Assembly: GCA_900548405.1 (NCBI GenBank)
Contig: UNSJ01000011.1
Span: 1 to 48,395 of the forward strand
DNA from: Candidatus Gastranaerophilales bacterium
GTDB taxonomy: Bacteria; Cyanobacteriota; Vampirovibrionia; Gastranaerophilales; Gastranaerophilaceae
DNA length: 48,395 nt
Direction of reading: 5' to 3'
Positions within the stretch are counted from its first letter, which is position 1, and the number at the start of each line of letters is the position of its first letter. Shown one piece after another: positions 41,206-48,395 of this stretch. A program made the translations under genes and the position numbers. The notes under the pieces are model-generated. The model searched no databases. It was not told the DNA's origin and saw only the letters and a program-made list of their open reading frames with translations.

Positions 41206-43578
41206 ATGGAATTTATTGAAGAAGTAGCAGATAAAAAGACAATATTAAAACAAGACATAGGAGTGAATCCTTTTCTGCTTGAAAATAATATTAACCAAAT
41301 TGAAAAAATACTTAACTTTTTAAAATCAGAAACGCCTCTGCTGCTTGTTAACGGATTTCTCGGAACCGGAAAGGTTCTTGTTGTTAATCAGGCTCTTTCT
41401 TTTTTATCAGCTGATACAATTACCTTAAAATACAACTGTTTTGAAACAACGGTACTTGATGATATTCTTCTTGAGTTTTTTGATATATTTAGAAAACTTA
41501 CCGCTCAAAATGTTATTGAGGTCCCAAAAGCAAGATCTGAAAACTTTACACAAAAAATTAACGCTTATTTTCAATCCATTCACAAGCCTGTTGTAATTGT
41601 TATAAATTCTTTTGAACAGGTTTTAAAAGACAATAAACAGGAAATACTTAATTTTCTTGAACATCTTTCCGGGTCGCCGAATATTAAAATAATAATCATA
41701 AGCAGAAAATTTGATTACAATGATTTCAAAATTTCTTTTGACAGAGTAGCTGTGGGTGCTTTGGAAAAAGGTATATTTGAAAAATATTTGAAGTCTGAAG
41801 ATTTTAAGCAGATTGGTCCTATTTCAGACGAGTTGTATAAATATTCAAGGGGATACTATTTTTATACAACGCTGTCAATCAAAATAATGCAGCTTAGAAA
41901 ACTTAATATGACAGAGTTTTTGTCAGGTTATACAAAAAGTTTTCTCACATTCAATGATTTTATTCTGCGGGAAGCTTATGCTCTTGTTGATCCTGTCAGC
42001 GGTCACTTATTCAGATTTCTGACGATTATGAGGCATCCTGTTAATGTTAAACTTTTACAGACTTTAAACTTATACGATGCCGACAAGATTGCCTATTTTG
42101 TTGATAATCTGATTTTGACAAGAGAAGGTTCAATGATTTATCTGCAAGACTATTATAAGGTTATTGCTGAGAATTCAATTGCTGATAATATTGCGGTTAA
42201 AATTCATAAAAGCTGTGTTGATTTGTATAATACTCAATTGCCGCTAAAGCCGTTGGAAAGAGATTTGCTTATTTCACGTCAAACAATGCGCAAAGAGATT
42301 GAATATCACACTCTTTTCCTCCCTAAAAAGCCTGTTCTTCCAAACAAACCTGTATCAGCAGTTCAGTTAAAAGAACAAAAATTTGAGGAAAATATACCTG
42401 AAACAAAACAGCAAAAGGATGAAAAACTTAAAACAATATCTTTTGTGTTTGAAACAGAAGCCGAAGAACATGCAATTATGAATAAGATTGCAAATTCAAT
42501 AAATTCTTTTATTAATATTACCGATAAAAAAAGCAAGGATTTGGAAGAAATTCAAAAACTTTCGCTTGTTGAACTTGTAAATCTTGCAAAGAAGGAAGAA
42601 CAAAATTATGATTATAAAAAAGTAATTATGATTTATCAAAAAGCTTTGACTATGAACAGTGATGATGATTATTATACATTTCTTCCTACTCTTTATACAA
42701 AGCTTGCTGAGGCGTTTAAAAATCTTTCGGACTGGTTTAATTCGTTAAAATATTATGAACTTGCAATGGAATTTTTTAATTCCACAGGTGATAATGAAAA
42801 AATTAATGAAAGCAAATTTGAGATAGCAAATATTTATTACATAACTTTTAAACTCCAGCTGGCTGAAAAACTTTTGAGAGAAATTCAAGAGGAAGACATT
42901 TCAAACAATTTGAAGATTAAAACAAAGCTTTTACTTGCAAGTATTACAGGCTCCGGTGTGAAAGATGCTTTAGAACTTGTTTCTGCCGGTGTTGAGAAAA
43001 ATGTGCTTGCGGAATTGTATTTCAAATATGCTTTAAATTGTGATGAGGAAGGCGATTTGGAAAGTGCTGTTAAATACTATAAAAGATGTATAGAAACAAA
43101 CCAAAATCCCAAAATTAATACCTTCCTGTCTTCCGCGCTTACTAATATTGCAACTATATTTGATGAGGAAGGAAAATCTGATTCTGCTGTTAAATATTTG
43201 ACTGAAAGCCTTCGTTTGGATGAAATAACCAAAAATTACAACGGTATTTATATTTCAGCCATGAAGCTTGCAGAAATTTTAACTGTAAGAAACCCTCAAA
43301 AAGCGCTTGAATATTTTAAACGTGCTAAGTCTTGTGCTTTAGAGCTTAATGAACCTTTTTATATAGCTTCTTCAAGTGTGGCTCTAGGTGATTTTTATTT
43401 CAATAAAAAGAATTTCGAACATGCTTTAAGAAGTTATGTGGATGCTCATAAAATGTCTGTAAATAATTTTACCAAAGATAATATTTTAAAAATTGAGATG
43501 CGTATTAATGATTTGAAAATCAGAATGGGCGGGGATATTTTTAACAGGATTACGAAAGAACTTAAATATGCAAAATAA
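41206..43578 (+). CDS. STAND-like P-loop ATPase with C-terminal TPR repeats
   Basis: 790 residues. P-loop NGFLGTGKVLVVNQ near residue 50, where Val replaces the usual Ser/Thr after Lys. A Walker B-like strand is PVVIVINSFEQVL, then sensor-like IKIIIISRKFD. The middle is a winged-helix-type region; residues ~460-780 are TPR-like (ALTMNSDDDYYTFLPTLYTKL, AVKYYKRCIETNQNPK, ALEYFKRAKSCALEL). Such proteins act as signalling scaffolds or regulators. It overlaps rsmG by 11 bp. No SD before ATG 41206. Confidence 0.8.
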   Translation: MEFIEEVADKKTILKQDIGVNPFLLENNINQIEKILNFLKSETPLLLVNGFLGTGKVLVVNQALSFLSADTITLKYNCFETTVLDDILLEFFDIFRKLTAQNVIEVPKARSENFTQKINAYFQSIHKPVVIVINSFEQVLKDNKQEILNFLEHLSGSPNIKIIIISRKFDYNDFKISFDRVAVGALEKGIFEKYLKSEDFKQIGPISDELYKYSRGYYFYTTLSIKIMQLRKLNMTEFLSGYTKSFLTFNDFILREAYALVDPVSGHLFRFLTIMRHPVNVKLLQTLNLYDADKIAYFVDNLILTREGSMIYLQDYYKVIAENSIADNIAVKIHKSCVDLYNTQLPLKPLERDLLISRQTMRKEIEYHTLFLPKKPVLPNKPVSAVQLKEQKFEENIPETKQQKDEKLKTISFVFETEAEEHAIMNKIANSINSFINITDKKSKDLEEIQKLSLVELVNLAKKEEQNYDYKKVIMIYQKALTMNSDDDYYTFLPTLYTKLAEAFKNLSDWFNSLKYYELAMEFFNSTGDNEKINESKFEIANIYYITFKLQLAEKLLREIQEEDISNNLKIKTKLLLASITGSGVKDALELVSAGVEKNVLAELYFKYALNCDEEGDLESAVKYYKRCIETNQNPKINTFLSSALTNIATIFDEEGKSDSAVKYLTESLRLDEITKNYNGIYISAMKLAEILTVRNPQKALEYFKRAKSCALELNEPFYIASSSVALGDFYFNKKNFEHALRSYVDAHKMSVNNFTKDNILKIEMRINDLKIRMGGDIFNRITKELKYAK

Positions 43579-44161
43579 AGAATTTTACAATGAATATATT
43601 CAGGCTTTTTTAAAACAAAATGCTAAGTTGAACCTAATTTCAAAAAATGATGAAAAGTTTTTATGGGAAAAACATATATTTGACAGTCTTTCCATAGAAA
43701 GATATTTTGATAAATACAAAAAAGGCAAAACGATGCTGGATATCGGTACGGGTGGAGGGTTTCCTGCACTGCCCGTTGCATATACATACAAAGATATTGA
43801 TGTTTATCCTTTAGACAGTATTAGAAAAAAAATTAACGCAATTAATGAAATGAAAGATGAATTAAATCTTGAAAATGTTTTTCCAATATGTGAAAGAGCC
43901 GAAAAATTATCACAAAAATTTGATTTGATTACATCCCGTGCAGTAGCGCCTTTAAAGGTTATTTCAGGTTATGCCCTGCCTCTTTTAAAAAAAGACGGAT
44001 ATTTTGTCGCGTTTAAGTCAGTTAAAGCTCAGGAAGAAATTGATGATGCCAAATTAATTTTGAAAAAGTTTAATGCAAAAGTTATAGATATAATTGAATA
44101 TGATCTGCCGCTTGAAGAAAATCATACAAGAAATTTAATTGTGATTAAACAGCAGCAGTAG
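43568..44161 (+). CDS. rsmG: 16S rRNA (guanine-527 N7)-methyltransferase
   Basis: 197 residues. SAM-binding motif MLDIGTGGGFPALPVAY, preceded by the family's KLNLISKN and HIFDSLS. Later SRAVAPLKVISGYALPLLKKDGYFVAFK fits GidB/RsmG exactly. Methylates G527 in the small ribosomal subunit. Its start is inside the last codons of the STAND-like gene, and its stop overlaps the convergent HD-type gene by 17 bp. Confidence 0.96.
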   Translation: MQNKEFYNEYIQAFLKQNAKLNLISKNDEKFLWEKHIFDSLSIERYFDKYKKGKTMLDIGTGGGFPALPVAYTYKDIDVYPLDSIRKKINAINEMKDELNLENVFPICERAEKLSQKFDLITSRAVAPLKVISGYALPLLKKDGYFVAFKSVKAQEEIDDAKLILKKFNAKVIDIIEYDLPLEENHTRNLIVIKQQQ

Positions 44162-44918
44162 CTTTTTCTGAAGCATAATTTACAAGAGCTTTAAATACAA
44201 ACGGATGCAGTTTGCCTTCCTGTACGTCTTTATAGATTATTGTCAAAGCCTGTTTTGCTCCAAGAGGTTCTTTATAGGCACGTTTTTCCGTAAGTGCTGA
44301 ATACTTGTCTGCTAAAGAAAGTATTTGAAGATTTAAATCAGCGTTAAAACTGTTATCAACAAACGGGTAGCCTGTTTTCTTTGCGTTCTGGTGGTGATTT
44401 CTTATTAAATGAAGTGTTTTTTTATCAATATCTGTGGATTTCAAAAGCTCATAGCCCAGTTCTGAATGTTTGTGCATGATTTCGGTTTCTCTTTCATCAA
44501 GCCTTCCTGCTTTGTTTAATATATTTGCAGGTATAAGAACTTTTCCGACATCGTGAAGGTATGCCGCATCGAGCAACGCTTTTGTATCTACCTTATTTTG
44601 CAGAGAAAACGGAAGATGTTCTGTTATGCCTTTTGCAATGTTTTTAGTATCTGAAGCGTGATTTGCCAAAACGTGGTTTAATTCTTTCATATTTATGCTT
44701 AATGGAGCATTAACCTCTTTCAAAATAGTAATTATTTTTGGATTGGCTTTTACCATATTAATGATGGCGCTCTCTGTTGTATAGCGGTTTATTCCGGTAC
44801 GTTCAAACGTATCGGTTTGCAAATTATTGCCGAAACTTTTCTGGTAACGGTTCCGATCAACAGTTATATTTGAGCTGATTCCGCCCACACCAAGCGGTTT
44901 TTCAATTCCAATTCCCAT
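44145..44918 (-). CDS. HD-GYP-type phosphohydrolase domain protein
   Basis: 257 residues from ATG 44918. The metal-binding HDVGK lies near residue 125, then HSELGYELL, and NHHQNAKKTGYPF, which keeps the GYP element of HD-GYP proteins that hydrolyse cyclic di-GMP. An N-terminal ~70-residue segment (SSNITVDRNRYQKSFG) is not a receiver or sensor domain I know. No SD seen. TTG 44924 would add two residues. Cyclic di-GMP turnover is family knowledge; activity here is unproven. Confidence 0.85.
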   Translation of the reverse strand: MGIGIEKPLGVGGISSNITVDRNRYQKSFGNNLQTDTFERTGINRYTTESAIINMVKANPKIITILKEVNAPLSINMKELNHVLANHASDTKNIAKGITEHLPFSLQNKVDTKALLDAAYLHDVGKVLIPANILNKAGRLDERETEIMHKHSELGYELLKSTDIDKKTLHLIRNHHQNAKKTGYPFVDNSFNADLNLQILSLADKYSALTEKRAYKEPLGAKQALTIIYKDVQEGKLHPFVFKALVNYASEKATAAV

Positions 44919-45076
44919 TGACAAATTTCACACTAAACTACACTACATATTTATAAAGTATTTTTTTGCATGAAAATTGCCTTGAGTAATAGACATGTAT
45001 ACTATTTTTAACAAAAAGCATTAAAAAATTATAAAGAAATGAAAAAAAAGAATTAAAGCGTGTTAAACTTACACTT

Positions 45077-46033
45077 ATGAAAGATATAAAAAATGTTTTA
45101 ATTTGTGGTGTAGGAGCAGTAGGCAGTATTTATGCCGATAAAATTCAGAATTTTGATTCTGATTCATTGAGAGTTCTTGTTGATGAACAGCGTTTAAAAA
45201 GATATTTAGATAATCCGATTGTATTCAACGGCAAGGAACTGAATTTTAATTATGTTTTGCCTGATGAAAATAATTACAAGGCTGATTTGATTATTATTGC
45301 AACAAAGTTTTACGGGCTTGAGGATGCAATAAATAATATAAAAAATTTCATAACTGATGATACAGTTATATTGTCTTTGTTAAATGGTGTTACAAGCGAA
45401 GAAATTATTGCTAAAGCGTACGGCAGAGATAAACTTTTATATTCATATTTTATCGGTCACAGTGCTATCAGAACAGGAAATTCTGTTATCCATGATGATG
45501 TGAATACTATAGTTTACGGTTCTGAAAATGAAGCCGATAACGAAAACGTTTTGAGAGTCAAAAAGTATTTTGATAAAGCAGGCATCAATTATAAAATACC
45601 TGAAGATATAAAACATTCTTTGTGGCTTAAATTTATGCTTAATGTTTGTGCAAACCAGCCGACAGCAATTTTAAGAATGACTTTTGGCGAAATGCTGGAA
45701 AACTCTTGTTTCATGGATTTTGCAATTGAAGTTATGAAAGAGGTTCAAGCTATCGCTAAAGCTGAAGGTGTAAAAAACTCTGAAGCTATGATAGATGAAA
45801 CTGTTGCTCATCTTCATACAATGATTCCGGAAGGCAAGACTTCCATGCTTCAAGATGTGGAAGCAGGAAGAAAAACTGAGGTTGATATGTTTGCAGGAAC
45901 GGTTATACAGCTAGGTATTAAGCATAATATTCCTACTCCTTACAATAAAGTTTTAAAAGAAATGGTAGAAATTATCCATAAAAGTCAGGATTTAAAACAA
46001 TCATCAAAAGTTTTAACAGCGATAGGCAAGTAA
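45077..46033 (+). CDS. panE: 2-dehydropantoate 2-reductase family protein
   Basis: 318 residues. NADPH-binding VLICGVGAVGSIYADKI, IIIATKFYGLEDAI, LLNGVTSEE, the catalytic Lys segment HSLWLKFMLNVCANQPTAI and C-terminal GRKTEVDMFAGTVIQLG are all PanE/ApbA features. It would reduce ketopantoate in pantothenate synthesis; PanE paralogues are common, so the exact substrate is likely but not certain. It ends where the prepilin gene ends (adjacent stops). Confidence 0.88.
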   Translation: MKDIKNVLICGVGAVGSIYADKIQNFDSDSLRVLVDEQRLKRYLDNPIVFNGKELNFNYVLPDENNYKADLIIIATKFYGLEDAINNIKNFITDDTVILSLLNGVTSEEIIAKAYGRDKLLYSYFIGHSAIRTGNSVIHDDVNTIVYGSENEADNENVLRVKKYFDKAGINYKIPEDIKHSLWLKFMLNVCANQPTAILRMTFGEMLENSCFMDFAIEVMKEVQAIAKAEGVKNSEAMIDETVAHLHTMIPEGKTSMLQDVEAGRKTEVDMFAGTVIQLGIKHNIPTPYNKVLKEMVEIIHKSQDLKQSSKVLTAIGK

Positions 46034-46753
46034 TTATTTACATTTGGTTTTGGTATCCCAGTTTAAATCATTGCAATGTAAATAATCCATATTTTCATTG
46101 AAAATAACCCAGGCAGTACAGGCTGCACCATTAGCATGGCTTTGCTTTGAGTTGTTGCAAGCCTCCTCAAATGTATCATCACTTGCAGGATGGTTTTCAA
46201 GTCCGTTCGGAAAAATGCCTTTAGGAGTTATATTAAATATAAAGAAGTCTTTTCCAAAAGTGTAACTTCCTCTATATCCGTCTATGTCTACTTTTATATT
46301 ACCGATTGAGTCACTTGCAGCAAAGTCTGATTTAGCCAGGTAAATCATTACCTGTGTTCCGTCAGAAAGTATAAATCTGTATTCTTTCGTATTAAGGTTG
46401 TAGTTATTATAATTTCTTCCGTCAAGTGTTTTTACATAACCTTCAGTAAGGCATCCGCTTTCAACACCGCAGTCTTTCATAACATTCAAATATGGTTTTA
46501 GTTTTTCATAAAAGATTTTAGAATTTGTTTTAACATCATCGCTTTCAAACCAGCTTTGCACATCCATATTTTCATTTCTTGCAAGCATATAAGCATTTTC
46601 TAAGGTGGAATAAACCTTTTTAAGCCTTGCAACTGTTACTTTTTCTTTATGGCTTGCAATCAAAGACGGCATAGTAAGAGCTGCAACCACACCAATAATG
46701 CCTAGTGTGATTAAAACCTCTGCCAGAGTAAATCCTTTAAGGTAATTTTTCAT
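46034..46753 (-). CDS. type IV pilin-like prepilin
   Basis: 239 residues from ATG 46753 (AAGGA five bases upstream). The leader KNYLKG is cut before F, then the methylated-pilin helix FTLAEVLITLGIIGVVAALTMPS with Glu at +5. The head region is large and beta-rich with paired Cys (DCGVESGC and late CNNS/ACTAW/CNDL/KCK). It is a pseudopilin or pilin substrate for a machine that would include the GspF/PilC-like protein at 3447. N-terminal additions upstream (to 46807) lack an SD. Confidence 0.92.
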   Translation of the reverse strand: MKNYLKGFTLAEVLITLGIIGVVAALTMPSLIASHKEKVTVARLKKVYSTLENAYMLARNENMDVQSWFESDDVKTNSKIFYEKLKPYLNVMKDCGVESGCLTEGYVKTLDGRNYNNYNLNTKEYRFILSDGTQVMIYLAKSDFAASDSIGNIKVDIDGYRGSYTFGKDFFIFNITPKGIFPNGLENHPASDDTFEEACNNSKQSHANGAACTAWVIFNENMDYLHCNDLNWDTKTKCK

Positions 46754-46854
46754 AAACATCCTTTCTAAATATTTGTTATTATAAATGATAATAATATATA
46801 CATGCATGATAACAATATTTTCTAATTTGTCAAGAATGTTTTTAATAACGTAAA

Positions 46855-47079
46855 ATGTTTATTATGTTAGATATTAAACAAGAAATTCAGGTTTTGTTAT
46901 TAAGACAAGGACTTTCAATGTCAAAAATGGCTAGGAATATGAAAGCAAAAGGACTTGCTAATACTAATGTAGCAAGCCTTTCAAGAATGTTGTCTTCAAA
47001 AACAATAAAATTTGAAACTGTTCAACAGATTTTAAACTATTTGGGATATGAATTTGAAATTAAAAAGAAAGTAAATTAA
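46855..47079 (+). CDS. small HTH DNA-binding protein
   Basis: 74 residues. The whole length is an XRE-like HTH: EIQVLLLRQGLSMSKMARNM, NVASLSRMLSSKTIKFETVQQIL, ending YLGYEFEIKKKVN. ATG 46855 or 46864 are both possible; neither has a clear SD. It may control the divergent prepilin gene, which starts 102 bp away. Overlaps the convergent small membrane protein by 4 bp. Confidence 0.72.
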   Translation: MFIMLDIKQEIQVLLLRQGLSMSKMARNMKAKGLANTNVASLSRMLSSKTIKFETVQQILNYLGYEFEIKKKVN

Positions 47080-47309
47080 TAGTTTTCTTCCTGCATTTGT
47101 CTGCCGTAGTTAATTGATTCCTGACGCATTTTCTCAATTTCGTTAACAGTTTCATCAACGTGTTCTTGGACACTTTCCTGATTTATTCCGGAATCTTTTA
47201 ATTTCAAAGTTGAAACACCTTTTAAGGCATTTACGCTTATCAAAAATATTACAGCGGTTATAACTAATCCTATAAGCAAATCAATTGCACCAAATGCGTA
47301 TCTTTTCAT
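47076..47309 (-). CDS. 77-residue single-span membrane protein
   Basis: A short basic start (MKRYAFGAID), one membrane helix LLIGLVITAVIFLISVNALKG, then an acidic helix (SVQEHVDETVNEIEKMRQE). The helix resembles a pilin N-terminus but lacks the GFTLxE site. AAGGA about ten bases before ATG 47309. Last of three minus-strand genes after the RNase gene. Confidence 0.65.
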   Translation of the reverse strand: MKRYAFGAIDLLIGLVITAVIFLISVNALKGVSTLKLKDSGINQESVQEHVDETVNEIEKMRQESINYGRQMQEENY

Positions 47310-47322
47310 TGTTTTGTTATCC

Positions 47323-47613
47323 TTAATTAAGTTTGTTTTTGTTTATAAAAAAGTTTATAGCTTCTTCTTTTGTTTTTGGTGTCTTAAGTATTTCTTCTTC
47401 GGGAGAATGTGGATATTTAGGTGTTACAAAAAACTTGTTATAAAGAGTTAACCCGACATAAATAATTATAGAAGACAGTGCAACACCGCCCATTACCATT
47501 CCGAATTTTATTATTGCAGTATGCATAACAGCAGAACGGGTTTCTTCGCAGAATCCCGTATTAGCTGTTAAAAATATTAATGTAAAAAGTGTTGTTAAGA
47601 ATTTATTCTTCAA
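47323..47613 (-). CDS. 96-residue exported/membrane hypothetical protein
   Basis: I choose TTG 47613 because GAGG lies six bases upstream and the peptide then starts with a signal sequence (KNKFLTTLFTLIFLTANTGFC). A second hydrophobic helix follows (FGMVMGGVALSSIIIYVGLTLY) and a charged tail. An upstream extension to 47730 is only the RNase frame read out of phase. It overlaps the RNase stop by 11 bp, so translation is coupled. Function unknown. Confidence 0.68.
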   Translation of the reverse strand: MKNKFLTTLFTLIFLTANTGFCEETRSAVMHTAIIKFGMVMGGVALSSIIIYVGLTLYNKFFVTPKYPHSPEEEILKTPKTKEEAINFFINKNKLN

Positions 47614-48395
47614 CTTTTTCCTCAGTAGTTTCTTCTTGTGATTTTTTAGTTCGTGGTTTTCTTGTTTTGGAAGCTCCGCGATTTGGTCTTCTTGTTTTTT
47701 TAGGTTTTTCTTCTTCTGCAGCAGGTTCACTTTCTTGTTTAGCAGTTTCTTCCACAGGAGCTTTTTCTTCTGTTTTAACTTCTATGACAGGTTTTATTTC
47801 CTCATTAGGTTTCAAAACTGTTTCTGCTGTTTCTATAACAGGTTCAGGTGTTTCATTTTGAACTTCCGGTTTCTTTTCGAATTTATTACGTCTGTTATTA
47901 TTACGTTTTTTCTTATTTTCGCGTTTTTCGGTTTCTTGAACTGCAACAGAAGAAGGATTTTCTACTTCTATTTCAGGCTGCGTAACCTGTTGTTCTTCAA
48001 CTTGAACCTCTTGCTGAGCTGCTTGAGGCTGCTGATTTTGATTTCTGTTGTTTTTATTTTTCTTGAAGTTGTTTACGGGAAGTTTCATTTTTGCAGCTTT
48101 AGCTCTGTATTCACCTTCTGCTGTCGGGGTTGCAAAGTTAAATTCGTTCATAAAGTAACCTGTTCCCTGACAGTGAGGACATTTTTTAGTAAATATTTCA
48201 GATAAAGACTGACCTTGACGGTGTCTTGTTAATTCAACAAGTCCCAAATCCGAAAGCTGTCCTACCTGAGGTTTTGCTTTATCAGGTTCAAGAGCTATTT
48301 CAAGTTCTTCCATAATAGCAAGTTTGTCAGCGCGTGAAATCATATCAATAAAGTCAACGATAATCATACCGCCTATATTTCTTAAACGAAGCTGA
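47603..48395 (-). CDS. ribonuclease E/G family protein, 5' part outside window
   Basis: Partial: the frame is open to the right edge (QLRLRNIGGMIIVDFIDM). The visible 3' part holds the end of the catalytic domain: GGMIIVDFIDM (metal-binding Asp strand), GLVELTRHRQGQSL, and the zinc-link CPHCQGTG. After that come ~150 low-complexity residues, Glu/Pro/Lys rich, ending in basic RRPNRGASKTRKPRTKKS, like the unfolded degradosome-scaffold tails of RNase E in cyanobacteria and proteobacteria. Followed by two small membrane genes. Confidence 0.93.
   Translation of the reverse strand, partial: QLRLRNIGGMIIVDFIDMISRADKLAIMEELEIALEPDKAKPQVGQLSDLGLVELTRHRQGQSLSEIFTKKCPHCQGTGYFMNEFNFATPTAEGEYRAKAAKMKLPVNNFKKNKNNRNQNQQPQAAQQEVQVEEQQVTQPEIEVENPSSVAVQETEKRENKKKRNNNRRNKFEKKPEVQNETPEPVIETAETVLKPNEEIKPVIEVKTEEKAPVEETAKQESEPAAEEEKPKKTRRPNRGASKTRKPRTKKSQEETTEEKVEE

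Noticed and set aside
47735..48205. 156-codon plus-strand frame rich in Phe
   Set aside because: It is the antisense of the Lys/Glu-rich RNase E tail, which produces Phe-rich shadows.

Overview
The window looks like chromosomal DNA from a gut-type, non-photosynthetic cyanobacterial relative (Vampirovibrionia/Melainabacteria, probably Gastranaerophilales). I infer this from very AT-rich coding, a Gram-negative lipid A/LPS set (WaaA, LpxB, LpxI, an LptD-like protein), a ClpC of the cyanobacterial/Firmicutes type, a prepilin with the N-terminus GFTLAEVLITLGIIG, and several large uncharacterised families of a style I associate with that group. TTG and GTG starts with good Shine-Dalgarno (SD) sequences are frequent. 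No rRNA or CRISPR array is visible.

Layout. 1-700: tRNA-Lys whose 3' end appears duplicated about 185 bp downstream, with a foldable GC-richer insert between. 694-7267: double-HTH regulator, pth, TPR protein, GspF/PilC-like protein, clpC. 7365-15909: tRNA-Glu carrying an 8.4 kb integrated island. It holds a large serine recombinase, two small ORFs, MerR and XRE regulators with palindromic sites, a PD-(D/E)XK-like protein, a frameshifted PDZ protein, an overlapping HNH + AlbA_2 gene pair and a small zinc-ribbon protein. Near-identical 15 bp sequences (13/15) mark the two ends. 15946-18158: polytopic glycosyltransferase-like gene broken by a frameshift. 18220-19946: an uncharacterised membrane-type gene behind a leader that folds like a transcription attenuator. 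19923-22864: flavoprotein, folK, waaA. 23002-26521: uncharacterised surface-type genes, tRNA-Leu, a CheR-like protein, a ferritin-like protein. 26760-30212: uridine-kinase-like protein and two more uncharacterised membrane-type genes, one behind a 24-codon leader peptide with Trp-Trp codons and three mutually exclusive hairpins.

30241-41115 is a long minus-strand run. In transcription order it is: 34-aa membrane peptide, EnvC-like M23 peptidase, LptD-like protein, class II aldolase, LpxI, LpxB, an uncharacterised protein, dGTPase-like protein, WecG/TagA glycosyltransferase, transketolase N-terminal half, YhcH-like protein. Most of it concerns envelope and LPS building. 41206-44161: STAND-like TPR ATPase overlapping rsmG. 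44145-48395: HD-GYP-type protein, panE-like reductase, prepilin, small HTH protein, two small membrane proteins, and the 3' part of an RNase E/G gene cut by the window edge.

The most interesting material is (i) two leaders upstream of uncharacterised membrane proteins. One has tandem Trp codons and trp-operon-like 1:2, 2:3, 3:4 pairing; the other has tandem CGA Arg codons and an antiterminator/terminator switch. And (ii) the tRNA-Glu island, where integration rewrites the recombinase C-terminus and an HNH/AlbA_2 operon is a candidate undescribed defence module. All functional statements come from reading the sequence and remembered family features; no database search was run.
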